Shown: positions 26,070-35,239 of the stretch, piece by piece
How the letters are laid out: each line of letters opens with the position of its first letter
Numbering within the stretch: the first letter of the stretch is position 1
Made by a program: the position numbers and the translations under genes
The notes under the pieces: generated by a model
What the model was told of the DNA's origin: nothing
The model's input: only the letters and a program-made list of their open reading frames with translations
Database searches by the model: none
Assembly: GCA_001464475.1 (NCBI GenBank)
Contig: LNDX01000014.1
Span: 31,167 to 95,166 of the forward strand
Source: Flavobacteriaceae bacterium Ga0077528
Lineage (GTDB): Bacteria > Bacteroidota > Bacteroidia > Flavobacteriales > Flavobacteriaceae
Length of the DNA stretch: 64,000 nucleotides
Direction of reading: 5' to 3'

Positions 26070-26545
26070 GAAAAATTTGGGAAAATAATATAGATCAATT
26101 TATTACACTTGCCAATAAATTTAAAGTTAAATTACTTATGGTTGGTGGAGCTGCAGTTAATTTTCATGGCTATCAAAGACATTCAGCCGATGTTGATTTT
26201 TGGATTGATGCAACTGAAGATAATTTTAAAAAATTAATTTCTGTTTTCAATGAAATGGGATATGAAATTGATGATTTTCCAGATTTAGTAAAAAATAAAG
26301 AACAAAATATTTCAATAAAATTTTCACCAGTTGATTTGAATTTAGAATTAATAACGAATTTTTCAGTTAATAAATCATTTGACGAAGCATTGGCGGCATC
26401 GGAAGTTGTGATTGTGAATGACAATGAGTTTTTAAGATACAATGTTTTATCACTCGAAGATTTAATAACTAGTAAGGTTAAAGCCAATAGATTAAAAGAT
26501 TTGTTAGATATTCAACAACTTAGAGAAATTAATAAAAATGATTAA
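26066..26545 (+). CDS. DUF6036/AbiEii-like nucleotidyltransferase
   Basis: A 159-residue protein with the minimal nucleotidyltransferase fold. The G-G motif is [11 protein letters not shown] at 25-35, the metal-binding pair is Asp42 and Asp44 in SADVDFWID, and a third acidic residue may be Asp90 or Glu94 ([10 protein letters not shown]). The C-terminal part [22 protein letters not shown] resembles MNT-type toxin or antitoxin proteins. It is unusual to find it coupled inside a sugar operon: it overlaps the small upstream frame by 4 bases and the aminotransferase by 8. Substrate unknown. Confidence 0.8.
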   Translation: MRKIWENNIDQFITLANKFKVKLLMVGGAAVNFHGYQRHSADVDFWIDATEDNFKKLISVFNEMGYEIDDFPDLVKNKEQNISIKFSPVDLNLELITNFSVNKSFDEALAASEVVIVNDNEFLRYNVLSLEDLITSKVKANRLKDLLDIQQLREINKND

Positions 26546-27617
26546 ATTTCTCGATTTACAGCAACTAAATTTAGGCTATCAAGAACAATTTCAAGAAAAA
26601 ATGAAATTAGTTTTAGATAAAGGGTGGTTTATTTTGGGTGACGAAGTAAAATCATTCGAAACTAATTTTGCCAATTATTGTGGTTCAAAACATTGTATTG
26701 GAGTCGGCAATGGTTTGGATGCTTTGGTATTGATTTTTAAGACTTACATTCAACTTGGAAAGTTACAAAAAGGTGATGAAGTTATCGTTCCAGCAAATAC
26801 TTATATTGCTAGTATTTTAGCTATTTTACAAGCAGATTTAGTGCCAGTTTTAGTGGAGCCAAAATTGGAAACTTACAATATCAATCCAGATTTAATTGAA
26901 GAAAAAATCACATCTAAGACCAAAGCAATTTTGTTAGTTCATTTGTATGGTCAATTGTGTGAAATGGATGAAATTATTGCTATTGGTTATAAACATGACT
27001 TGCTCATTATTGAAGATGCTGCACAGGCTCATGGTTTAATTTTTAAAGGAAGTCATACAAGAGCTTTTAGTTTTTATCCAGGTAAAAATCTTGGTGCACT
27101 TGGCGATGGTGGTGCTATTACAACCAATGATGATGAATTAGCTAGAGTTCTATTTTCATTGCGAAATTATGGTTCTGAAAAAAAATATCACAATGAATTT
27201 GTTGGGATAAATTCAAGATTAGACGAACTTCAAGCGGCTTTTTTAAATGTAAAATTGCCAAATTTAGACGCAGATAACGATAAAAGAAGAAGTATTGCCA
27301 AACGTTATTTGTCTGAAATTAAAAGCGATAAAATAGTTTTGCCAACTTGGGATTTTTCTAATAATCATGTATTTCATTTGTTTGTTGTTCGAACTGAAAA
27401 TCGTCAAAATTTACAAGATTATTTACTAAAAAATGGAATTGAAACGGTAATTCATTATCCAATTCCGCCACACAAGCAAAAGGCTTTTCCTGAGTGGAAT
27501 AATTTATCATTTCCAATAACTGAAAAGATTCATGATGAAGTGTTGAGTTTACCAATAAGTCCAATTATGACTGATGATGAAGTTAGTATCGTTATTTCAA
27601 TTTTAAATAAATACTAA
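26538..27617 (+). CDS. DegT/DnrJ/EryC1/StrS sugar aminotransferase (FdtB/QdtB-like)
   Basis: A 359-residue PLP enzyme that should aminate a nucleotide-linked keto sugar. Motifs: [10 protein letters not shown] near 56-65, [12 protein letters not shown] at 82-93, Asp160 in [10 protein letters not shown] pairing with the pyridine ring, and Lys183 in [15 protein letters not shown] as the Schiff-base lysine, then [12 protein letters not shown]. The closest type from memory is the dTDP-3-keto-6-deoxyhexose 3-aminotransferase (FdtB, QdtB), in line with an FdtA-like ketoisomerase at 34838. It overlaps the nucleotidyltransferase by 8 bases and abuts wzx. Confidence 0.9.
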   Translation: MIKFLDLQQLNLGYQEQFQEKMKLVLDKGWFILGDEVKSFETNFANYCGSKHCIGVGNGLDALVLIFKTYIQLGKLQKGDEVIVPANTYIASILAILQADLVPVLVEPKLETYNINPDLIEEKITSKTKAILLVHLYGQLCEMDEIIAIGYKHDLLIIEDAAQAHGLIFKGSHTRAFSFYPGKNLGALGDGGAITTNDDELARVLFSLRNYGSEKKYHNEFVGINSRLDELQAAFLNVKLPNLDADNDKRRSIAKRYLSEIKSDKIVLPTWDFSNNHVFHLFVVRTENRQNLQDYLLKNGIETVIHYPIPPHKQKAFPEWNNLSFPITEKIHDEVLSLPISPIMTDDEVSIVISILNKY

Positions 27618-28895
27618 TTGAGTTTTATTAAAGAAATACTGTCTAAACCCTTATTCAAAGCTACTTCTTTGAATGCAATAAGTATTTTAATCAAGATTTT
27701 TGTTGGATTTATTACTTCTAAATTCATTGCTGTTTTTGTTGGTCCAAGTGGAATGGCTTTGGTTGGAAATTTAAGGAATTTTCTAACAACAACAGAAGCT
27801 TTTGCTACACTCGGATTTGAAAATGGAGTTGTAAAATATGTGGCCGAACATAAATCGGATGACAATCAACTTAAGAAAACACTTTCTACTATTTTTATTA
27901 CAGTCTTATTCACTTGTCTTTTAATTAGTTTGGGATTGTTTTTGTTTTCAGAATATTTGAATATTTCAATTTTCGGCAATCAATATCAATATACGTTTGT
28001 ATTTAAATCACTTGCAGTTGCTTTGCCATTTTATATTGGAAACATCTTTTTAATAGCAACAATCAACGGATTTGGAGCTTATAAAAAAGTTATTTATATC
28101 AATATTATCGGAAGTTTAATTGGTTTGATAGCTTCTGTTTTATTGATTTGGAAATTGAACACTGAAGGTGCTTTGTTATCAATTATTTTGACGCCATCTG
28201 TTTTATTTTTAGTTTCTTTTTTCTCAATTAATAAAGAAATTAAGATTTTAAAAGCTATTGATTTGAAGTTTTACAATCTTTCTTTTCTGAAAAATTTGTC
28301 ATCCTATTCTTTGATGGCATTGGTTTCAGCCGTATTTGGACCAATGGTTTTTCTTGCAATTAGAAAATACATTATAGTTAATTTAGGAATTGAACAAGCA
28401 GGATTTTGGGAAGCAATGAGTAGAATGTCTTCCTACTATTTTATGTTCATTACGTCAATTATTTCTATTTATTTTTTACCGAAATTAGCTGTAGCCAGAA
28501 GTAATCAAGAAACCAAAACACTTTTTTGGAATTATTACAAAGGAATTTTACCAGTTTTTATAATTGGAATGATTGTAATCTATTTTCTAAGAGACTTTAT
28601 CATTCATATCTTGTTTACCAAAGAATTTTTGCCTGTTTCAAAATTGTTTTTTTGGCAATTAATTGGTGATACTTTTAAAGCGGCATCTTTTATTTTAGGA
28701 TATCAATTTTATGCTAAGAAACTTACTAAAGCTTTCATTATTTCGGAGCTATTTTCTCTTTTTGTATTGTATTTTAGTAGTATCTATTTGGTTTCCCAAT
28801 TTTCAATTGAAGGAGTTGTAATGGCTCATGCTTTTACTTATTCAATCTATTTTATCACCTTGAGTATTTACTTTAGAAAAAGTTTATTTGCTTAG
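27618..28895 (+). CDS. O-antigen/oligosaccharide flippase (Wzx-like)
   Basis: A 425-residue integral membrane protein with about twelve hydrophobic segments, of the polysaccharide-transporter (MOP/Wzx) type. It starts with SFIKEILSKPLFKATSLNAI, typical of flavobacterial O-antigen translocases, and carries IAVFVGPSGMALVGNLRNF near 36-54. It should flip lipid-linked sugar units across the inner membrane. The start is a TTG placed immediately after the aminotransferase stop (TAA-TTG), so translation is probably coupled; no ATG lies near. Its last 12 bases overlap the convergent HAD gene. Confidence 0.88.
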   Translation: MSFIKEILSKPLFKATSLNAISILIKIFVGFITSKFIAVFVGPSGMALVGNLRNFLTTTEAFATLGFENGVVKYVAEHKSDDNQLKKTLSTIFITVLFTCLLISLGLFLFSEYLNISIFGNQYQYTFVFKSLAVALPFYIGNIFLIATINGFGAYKKVIYINIIGSLIGLIASVLLIWKLNTEGALLSIILTPSVLFLVSFFSINKEIKILKAIDLKFYNLSFLKNLSSYSLMALVSAVFGPMVFLAIRKYIIVNLGIEQAGFWEAMSRMSSYYFMFITSIISIYFLPKLAVARSNQETKTLFWNYYKGILPVFIIGMIVIYFLRDFIIHILFTKEFLPVSKLFFWQLIGDTFKAASFILGYQFYAKKLTKAFIISELFSLFVLYFSSIYLVSQFSIEGVVMAHAFTYSIYFITLSIYFRKSLFA

Positions 28896-29450
28896 CTGTA
28901 GCATCTCGTAATCGCCTTTACCATTTCCGAAAACTACAATTTTATCGTAATTTTCTAGGTTTATTTTTTCTTTTATTCGATTTACTTTTTCTATTCCGTA
29001 GCAGTTTTTTGTTTTGAATTTTCCTGTAATTTTATTGTTTACAATTTCTAGTTTTGTGGTAATTAACTTTAAATTATTTTCTTCAGTCCAACCATAAAGC
29101 CATTCGCGAAACGAAGCAGTAACAATGTAAATATCTGCATTTTGCTCCTGTAACTTTTGAATTTTTTCCCAAATATTTTTATTAAGATTTCTCGGAATAT
29201 TTTCGTTCGAAAACTGTTTTCCTTTTTCTAAAAACAAATTGTAATGCTCGTTTTTAAAAAAATAAGTCATGAATTTTTGTTTAGCAGTTTCATTAGAAAT
29301 TTTACCTAGTTTCCATTTTAAAAGCATTGGTGAAAGAGCTATAAAACCTATTATTAATTGAAAAGTTCCTTTGTAGAATCTTGTAAATTCTATCAAACTA
29401 TCTTTTTTATAAAGTGTTTTGTCAAAGTCAACTAATACTAATGTTTTCAT
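28884..29450 (-). CDS. HAD-IB family phosphatase
   Basis: A 188-residue HAD hydrolase. Motif I is VDFDKTLY with Asp8 and Asp10, motif II is IVTASFREW near 112-120, the lysine of motif III is in YGIEKVNRIK, and motif IV is VFGNGKGDYEML close to the C-terminus. A helical cap lies between motifs I and II, as in PSP-like subclass I enzymes. It starts 1 base after the UbiA gene, so it may dephosphorylate the polyprenyl-phospho-ribose-phosphate that UbiA makes. The product link is inference. Confidence 0.86.
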   Translation of the reverse strand: MKTLVLVDFDKTLYKKDSLIEFTRFYKGTFQLIIGFIALSPMLLKWKLGKISNETAKQKFMTYFFKNEHYNLFLEKGKQFSNENIPRNLNKNIWEKIQKLQEQNADIYIVTASFREWLYGWTEENNLKLITTKLEIVNNKITGKFKTKNCYGIEKVNRIKEKINLENYDKIVVFGNGKGDYEMLQLSK

Positions 29451-29451
29451 A

Positions 29452-30321
29452 TTAATTTCTGAAATATAATAAATAACTCATCAACAGTAGCCAACCTAAT
29501 ATTGTAAATTGTATAAATCGGTCATTCAATACTATTTTTGTTGGCGAATAGGTTGATTGATCTACAAAAACCAATTTCAAATACCTAAAAATTCCATTAA
29601 CAACAAAGATGATGGAAACATACAATAATTTTGAATGATAATGCAGTTGAACTTCTGGAGAAATACAATAGAATATATAGCTAACAATGATTATGGATGC
29701 CAAAATTCCTAAAATAACATCTATAAAAATTAAATTATAACCTTCAATATTTTTACGCACATCGTTACCATTTTCGGCAAGAATAACATCAGTTCTTCGT
29801 TTAGAAATGCCTAAGAATAGTGCCAAAAGATAAGTTATTAATAAAATCCAAATCGATGGAACTACATCACTTACTACTGAACCAGCTACAATACGAAGTA
29901 TGAAACCAACTGCAATAATATTTACATCCAATATAGCAATGTGTTTAAGCCATTTTGAGTAAAGAAAATTTAACGCTAAATAGGAAATGATTACAAGAAA
30001 CAATTCAACAGAAATCAAATAAGAAACTGTTATGGAACTAATCATTAAAATTAGCATCAAAACTAATCCATTTTGGATACTAATACTTCCTGAAGCTAAA
30101 GGTCTATAACGTTTTTGAGGATGATTTTTATCTTCATTGATATCAAAATAATCATTAAAAATATAAACACTACTTGATATAGTACAAAAACATAGGAATG
30201 CCAAAATTACATTAATCAAATTGTCTAAATTTAGAAATTGACTATCAAAAAAAAGCGGTGCAAATACAAACGCATTTTTTATATATTGTTCAACTCTTAT
30301 GAGTTTAAGGTAATTTCTCAT
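29452..30321 (-). CDS. UbiA-family decaprenyl-phosphate phosphoribosyltransferase-like protein
   Basis: A 289-residue membrane prenyltransferase with eight or nine hydrophobic segments. The first aspartate motif is NDYFDINEDKNHPQKRYRPLASG at 56-78 (Asn56, Asp57, Asp60, Asp64; shown here only as the family signature), and the second loop contains LGISKRRTDV. These sequences fit the DPPR synthase subgroup, which joins phosphoribose from PRPP to a polyprenyl phosphate. The product is a precursor for ribofuranosyl or arabinofuranosyl donors. It overlaps the preceding membrane protein gene by 17 bases. Confidence 0.87.
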   Translation of the reverse strand: MRNYLKLIRVEQYIKNAFVFAPLFFDSQFLNLDNLINVILAFLCFCTISSSVYIFNDYFDINEDKNHPQKRYRPLASGSISIQNGLVLMLILMISSITVSYLISVELFLVIISYLALNFLYSKWLKHIAILDVNIIAVGFILRIVAGSVVSDVVPSIWILLITYLLALFLGISKRRTDVILAENGNDVRKNIEGYNLIFIDVILGILASIIIVSYIFYCISPEVQLHYHSKLLYVSIIFVVNGIFRYLKLVFVDQSTYSPTKIVLNDRFIQFTILGWLLLMSYLLYFRN

Positions 30322-31924
30322 TTGGTTTGATTGAATTGTAAACTATGAAATATTTGGTTGCATCAATTTTATTAAATTTTTTGTAAATGTACCAAGCAGT
30401 CGGACTTGCCTTGATGGTAGATTTTTTAAAATCTTCACCAGTTACAAATGATTTTTCAATAAAGATATAATTTTTTTTATTAGAACAAATTTTAATAAAT
30501 CTTTCGTTTTGACCATCTATTTCATGGTCCAATAACCAATCTCCAGGAAGTTGACTTTGAGTATTGAACAAATAATTTGCCATAGGCATACTTGGAGCTA
30601 CAATATAATTCTCACCATATTTTTTAATTAATTGTTTTAATTCTAGGTGTTTTTCAAAAGTTTCTTTTTTTGTTTTAATATATTTTAACTTGGGTGAAAT
30701 CGATTCAAGAGAATAGTTTAGTTCTAAAATAGAATCTTCATGATAAGGATTTTTATTGGCTGCAAATGCTACCAAACAAAGCGGTAATCCTATTAAAATA
30801 TACTTTTTCGGATTTATAGAAACCTCATTTTCAAATAATGTGATGAAAGTCAAAATGATTCCTGTTGCAAATAATAATGTTGTTTGATAACCTAAACTTA
30901 TCGATACGGACCAAGATATCGCAATCAAGACCACTAGTGGAAACAGATAACTGATAGTTTTCTTTTTCTCAAAATAGGAATATAATAAGGCAATAGCGGC
31001 TGCGTCAAAAGCAAGAAATGAAGCCGCAAAAAACTTATTTATCAAAAATAAAAAGATTGCAACTAATAGAAATGCAATTGCTATTTTCTTAAGATGTGGA
31101 GTTAGTTGACTAATGTTTTGATTTGTTTTTTTTAGGTAGATAAACAAGCTAGCAGAAATAATAATTGTTAATGCAACAAAAAACTTAAATGGCATAAATA
31201 CATAATGATGAAATCCAACAATGTATAAATCTCTTAAATCTAAAGTTCCATTAAGTTGTTGTTTAAAATTTTGCCAAGTTGTTATTTGACAAATTAATAA
31301 GATAAATATTCCTATTAAAATTGATAAACTTATTATGTAATAAAGACTTGCTTTTAAGTTATATCTAAGATATATCCAAACCAAGATGAGCAACGGAATC
31401 AAATAGAAAGATTGTTTTGATAATGCAGAAAGTAGCGAGAAAAAAGCAATTAGAAAAAGTTGAGCAAAATTAACTTTAGTGTTTTTTGCTACAATCCAAA
31501 ATGCGATTGAAGCGTAAAAAAGTCCATCTGTAGTTGGCCAAGGATAGGGTGGAAAATTTAGCCACGATATTAAAAAACATAAAATTATCAAACCCCATTT
31601 ATTTACTTTTTTTATGTTGTAAATCAGATAAGTACCAGATACGAAAAAATAAACTTGAAGAAGAAAACTCAAATATGCAATGATTCTAAAATAAAAAAAC
31701 TGACCAGTTTCGGGCAAAATTTTCATAAAAAAAGCATGGGCATATATCGTAACAGGAGGAAATTTATAGATAAAATCTTCATAAACGTCTTGACCATTTA
31801 CTATTCTCCAAGCAAAACTTGACATGTATCCAGTATCCCAAGTTTCCATTCCATACTGACTTAAGATTAAGCAATAGAATGTAATAATTAGAAACAAAAT
31901 TATCTTATAATTCAGTGTTTTCAT
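30305..31924 (-). CDS. GT-C-like membrane glycosyltransferase (GT39-type)
   Basis: A 539-residue protein with about eleven membrane segments. After the first segment comes ETWDTGYMSSFAWRIVNGQD at 27-46 and then VYEDFIYKFPP, the first extracytoplasmic loop pattern of GT-C enzymes, where the acidic residue acts in catalysis. A soluble C-terminal domain of about 150 residues follows. These enzymes use polyprenyl-phosphate sugars, which fits the neighbouring UbiA/HAD pair. Acceptor unknown. It overlaps the methyltransferase gene by 4 bases. Confidence 0.7.
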   Translation of the reverse strand: MKTLNYKIILFLIITFYCLILSQYGMETWDTGYMSSFAWRIVNGQDVYEDFIYKFPPVTIYAHAFFMKILPETGQFFYFRIIAYLSFLLQVYFFVSGTYLIYNIKKVNKWGLIILCFLISWLNFPPYPWPTTDGLFYASIAFWIVAKNTKVNFAQLFLIAFFSLLSALSKQSFYLIPLLILVWIYLRYNLKASLYYIISLSILIGIFILLICQITTWQNFKQQLNGTLDLRDLYIVGFHHYVFMPFKFFVALTIIISASLFIYLKKTNQNISQLTPHLKKIAIAFLLVAIFLFLINKFFAASFLAFDAAAIALLYSYFEKKKTISYLFPLVVLIAISWSVSISLGYQTTLLFATGIILTFITLFENEVSINPKKYILIGLPLCLVAFAANKNPYHEDSILELNYSLESISPKLKYIKTKKETFEKHLELKQLIKKYGENYIVAPSMPMANYLFNTQSQLPGDWLLDHEIDGQNERFIKICSNKKNYIFIEKSFVTGEDFKKSTIKASPTAWYIYKKFNKIDATKYFIVYNSIKPNEKLP

Positions 31925-32574
31925 TTTTCTAAAATCAAAAAATAATGCGGATATACAAACATTCTTTTAGTATAACTTTCAAGAACTTTGAACCCAATTT
32001 CTTCAACTACTTTTTTAGCAAAATTGGCTTTCATTTCGTTTCCAATTTCTCTGCTAAAAACTAAATCATGCATTTTATTGAAATAAAGTAATAAGCTACT
32101 AGCATCAATATCTTTCAGAATCAGCCTACTTCCAATAGACATCTTAGAATAAATTTCTCTTAAAAATTCCAATTGATTTTCTTTTGGAACATGATGCAAA
32201 ACATCAATCAAATATATTTTAGAATAATTTTGAATTAAACTTGGAATTTCAGAACCATTGAAAGTTTCAAATTGTATGTTTTTTTTGCCATTAAATTCTT
32301 GATTCACAATTCTTGCATTTTGAACAAGAGTTTCAGAAATTTCAATTCCATAAATTTCATTTGCTGGAGTAAATTTGGCTACTAATGCACAAAATTGTCC
32401 TGAGCCACAACCAATGTCAAAAACTGAATCATTATTTTCAATGTAATTAAGTAAATCATCAAAAGGACAAATCAAAGGTCGATAAACCACTTTAAGTTTA
32501 TCAATAAAACTCAAATTGGTTGACTTAGTTTTTAAGTACTTCAAAATAGTTGATTGGTTTATTAATTCTCCCAT
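31921..32574 (-). CDS. Class I SAM-dependent methyltransferase
   Basis: A 217-residue protein with a Rossmann-like methyltransferase fold. SAM-binding motif I is VFDIGCGSGQFCALVAK near 50-66, then an acidic residue in EIYGIEIS, and motif post-I/II around YSKIYLIDVLHHVPKENQ. There is no membrane segment. In this locus it may methylate a sugar or lipid carrier product. It overlaps the glycosyltransferase upstream by 13 bases and the GT-C gene downstream by 4, so it belongs to the same minus-strand run. Confidence 0.86.
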   Translation of the reverse strand: MGELINQSTILKYLKTKSTNLSFIDKLKVVYRPLICPFDDLLNYIENNDSVFDIGCGSGQFCALVAKFTPANEIYGIEISETLVQNARIVNQEFNGKKNIQFETFNGSEIPSLIQNYSKIYLIDVLHHVPKENQLEFLREIYSKMSIGSRLILKDIDASSLLLYFNKMHDLVFSREIGNEMKANFAKKVVEEIGFKVLESYTKRMFVYPHYFLILEK

Positions 32575-33701
32575 GCTTTCAAGTATTTTTCAGCAACTTT
32601 AATGTAATTATGTTCTTTTTCTACAAATGCTCTTGCACGAATTCCAATAGCTTGAATTTCATTTGGATTTTCTATTAAAAAGGATAGTTCTGTTACTAGA
32701 TTTTCAACATTTGGCAACGCATTCACAGCTACTTTTTCTGTTAAATTGTAATACTGTTCAAATTCTTTTTCTGCACCAGTAAATACTACTTTTCCTTTAG
32801 CCATAGCTTCCAACGCATTATAACCTTGATCATAAGCATAGATTTGATCCAAAACAATATGCGCTTTATTAAATAGTTTTATGTAATCTTGGTAGGGAAT
32901 ATTTCTTGTGACAATAACTTCAACTTTATCAGCATATTTTTGTTTGATAATTTCCAATGCTTTTTCAAATAAATGAATTCCTTTTTTATAGGAATTTCCA
33001 TTATTAATACCCAAGAAAATTACTATTTTATCTGTAATTGGATTTTCAACAAACTCAATAGTTGAAACGTTTATTGGATTTGGAATCATTCCCAAAAACT
33101 TCGGATTGTTAATTAAAGGATTTACATAATCTAAATCGCTTGCAATGACTCCATTTATTTTTTTGTAAAGAAAATCATGAATCTTTTTATGAGATTTTGA
33201 ATTGTATTCCCACATCGATTCGTATTGAATTAGCGATTCTTTAATCCCTTCAAAATAAGGATTCATTATAGAATAACGTTCCTTTTTATCAAGCATGTGA
33301 TTCAAAGTAACATAATCAACACCACTGCATAACAAGAAGAATTTTTGGTTCTGTTTGAAGAGTTTTTTTAATAAATGCAATTCAAATTTAGAAGTAGTTT
33401 GAACAGGAGCTTCATTGATTAATTGGACACAATCAAAACCTTTTAATTTCTTTAGAAGGAAATAGAAACGAAGACCACGTTCAATTTTTGAGATATCAAA
33501 TTTGGTAATTCTATAAATCAATTGTCGTGGTAGATTTCCTAATTTGCTTTCGCACCAAAATGCTCTATTGGAATAATCTGATGGATAATTTTTAAAGCCA
33601 TCACCGTTACTAACTATGACCACTTCGTGTCCTAATTTTAGTAATCCTTCTTTGAGGGAATTATGTAATCGGCTAAACTCACCAACAAGTAATATGCGCA
33701 T
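32562..33701 (-). CDS. Glycosyltransferase family 1/4 (GT-B fold)
   Basis: A 379-residue cytoplasmic protein that begins with MRILLVGEFSRLHNSLKEG, where the N-terminal Rossmann strand and the loop for the acceptor are visible (GHEVVIVSNGDG). The C-terminal half carries KIVIFLGINNGNSYKKGIHL and the nucleotide-sugar site YDQGYNALEAMAKGKVVFTG, similar to the E-x7-E motif of GT4. Sugar donor and acceptor cannot be named. It is the first gene of the minus-strand run and starts 37 bases from the divergent glycosyltransferase. Confidence 0.85.
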   Translation of the reverse strand: MRILLVGEFSRLHNSLKEGLLKLGHEVVIVSNGDGFKNYPSDYSNRAFWCESKLGNLPRQLIYRITKFDISKIERGLRFYFLLKKLKGFDCVQLINEAPVQTTSKFELHLLKKLFKQNQKFFLLCSGVDYVTLNHMLDKKERYSIMNPYFEGIKESLIQYESMWEYNSKSHKKIHDFLYKKINGVIASDLDYVNPLINNPKFLGMIPNPINVSTIEFVENPITDKIVIFLGINNGNSYKKGIHLFEKALEIIKQKYADKVEVIVTRNIPYQDYIKLFNKAHIVLDQIYAYDQGYNALEAMAKGKVVFTGAEKEFEQYYNLTEKVAVNALPNVENLVTELSFLIENPNEIQAIGIRARAFVEKEHNYIKVAEKYLKAWEN

Positions 33702-33715
33702 TTAAAAGTTTTATT

Positions 33716-33723
33716 TACATTTG
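33716..33723 (+). promoter_or_regulatory. TANNTTTG element deciding the start at 33739
   Basis: TACATTTG at 33716-33723 fits the Bacteroidetes -7 element. It covers the TTG at 33721, making that codon an unlikely translation start and favouring the in-frame TTG at 33739, which lies just after the predicted transcription start. No good -33 is seen. Confidence 0.45.
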
Positions 33724-33738
33724 CTAAAATACAAAAAA

Positions 33739-34848
33739 TTGACTCAAAACCGAACATCTTATAAAATCTGCCTTGTAACTGTAACTCTTTCTGATGGAGG
33801 AGCAGAACGATGTGCTGCAACTTTGTCTCATTTTTTTGTTAATCAAGGATTTGAAGTTCATCATTTAGTTTTTTCTGGGAAAATAGAATATGATTATTCT
33901 GGTGAAGTAATGCATTTAGCGCAACATGTTTCTGGTTCTAATGGAATAGTTAGCAGAATAAAGAGATTCACTATTTTAAAAAAATATTTAAAAGAGCAGA
34001 ATTTTGATTTTGTAATCGATTTTAGGGTCAAACGTTTTTTCTTGCAAGAATTTATTATTCATAATTATTTATACAAAAATCACATTCAAACCATTCACAG
34101 TGATAAACTAGATTCTTATATACCTAAAAATAAGTTTTTAGCCAATTTACTGTATAAAAATTGCAAACAATTAATTGCTGTTTCCAAAGGAATTGAAGAG
34201 AAGATTAAAACGGAATATAATTTTAAAAACATCCATCAAATTTACAATTCGATTGATTTTGAGAAAATAAAAGAAGTTAAATCAGAAAGCATCGATTTTG
34301 AAGAAAATTTTATCGTTGCAGCTGGAAGTATGAACAAAAATGTAAAGCAATTTGATCACCTTATTGAATGTTATTCTAAATCGAATTTACCAGATAAAAA
34401 TATCAAACTTATTATTTTAGGAGACGGAAAATTAAAACAAGATTGGATAGATTTAGCAGATAGAATAGGGCAGAAAGAAAACATCATTTTTAAAGGAAAT
34501 GTAGAAAATCCTTTTGCTTATTATTCAAAAGCACTTTTTACAGTTCTTACTAGTAAATACGAAGGTTTACCAATGGTTTTAATAGAATCTTTAGCTTGTG
34601 AAACACCTGTAGTAGCTTATAATTGTGAAACAGGTCCTTCAGAAATTATTAATCATTTGCAAAATGGTTTATTGGTAGAAAATCAAAATAAAGAGGCTAT
34701 GATTGCTGCAATAAATACATTTTATGAGGATAAAAACTTATATTTACATTGTAAAAACAATTGCAAAATAAGTATATCAAAATTTGAAGTTGAAAACATT
34801 GGGTATCAATGGTTATCACTTTTTAAACAATTAAAAAATGAACGTTAA
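33739..34848 (+). CDS. Glycosyltransferase family 4
   Basis: A 369-residue GT-B enzyme. The N-terminus ICLVTVTLSDGGAERCAATL shows the GGAER loop typical of GT4. Later come AAGSMNKNVKQFDHLIE, KLIILGDGKLK and the donor site SKYEGLPMVLIESLACETPV with the E-x7-E pair. It should add a sugar to a lipid-linked glycan at the cytoplasmic face. There is no ATG at the head; TTG at 33739 is preferred over TTG at 33721 because the latter lies in the promoter element. It overlaps the ketoisomerase gene by 11 bases. Confidence 0.87.
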   Translation: MTQNRTSYKICLVTVTLSDGGAERCAATLSHFFVNQGFEVHHLVFSGKIEYDYSGEVMHLAQHVSGSNGIVSRIKRFTILKKYLKEQNFDFVIDFRVKRFFLQEFIIHNYLYKNHIQTIHSDKLDSYIPKNKFLANLLYKNCKQLIAVSKGIEEKIKTEYNFKNIHQIYNSIDFEKIKEVKSESIDFEENFIVAAGSMNKNVKQFDHLIECYSKSNLPDKNIKLIILGDGKLKQDWIDLADRIGQKENIIFKGNVENPFAYYSKALFTVLTSKYEGLPMVLIESLACETPVVAYNCETGPSEIINHLQNGLLVENQNKEAMIAAINTFYEDKNLYLHCKNNCKISISKFEVENIGYQWLSLFKQLKNER

Positions 34849-35239
34849 GTTAATTGATATTCCCAAAATATTAAATAGAGAAGGAAATATTGCTGTTCTT
34901 GAAAATGGTGTAGTTCCTTTTGATATTAAAAGAGTGTATTATTTGTATGATATTCCAAGTACGTCTAAACGTGGAGGACATGCTCATAAGAAACTTAATC
35001 AGATTCTAATAGCTATTTCAGGAAGTTTTGATGTGGTTTTAAAAGACGGCAAAAACCAACAAGTTATCACAATGAATAAACCTGATAAAGGATTGTTGAT
35101 TTCTAATAATATTTGGCGTGAACTGGAAAATTTCTCTTCTGGTGCAGTTTGTTTAGTTTTAGCATCAGAAGTTTATGATGAAGACGATTATATCAGAAAT
35201 TACAAGTCTTTTGTTGCTTATATCAATTCGAATAAGTAG
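34838..35239 (+). CDS. dTDP-4-keto-6-deoxyhexose 3,4-ketoisomerase (FdtA/QdtA-like)
   Basis: A 133-residue single cupin domain of the FdtA/WxcM type, which converts a dTDP-4-keto to a 3-keto sugar. The catalytic histidine pair is His48 and His50 in SKRGGHAHKKLNQ at 43-55, followed by ILIAISGSFDVVLKDG and the pattern WRELENFSSGAVCLVLASE. Its natural partner is a FdtB-type aminotransferase, found 7.2 kb away at 26538. FdtA and QdtA differ in the sugar configuration made and cannot be separated here. It overlaps the GT4 gene by 11 bases. Confidence 0.9.
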   Translation: MNVKLIDIPKILNREGNIAVLENGVVPFDIKRVYYLYDIPSTSKRGGHAHKKLNQILIAISGSFDVVLKDGKNQQVITMNKPDKGLLISNNIWRELENFSSGAVCLVLASEVYDEDDYIRNYKSFVAYINSNK

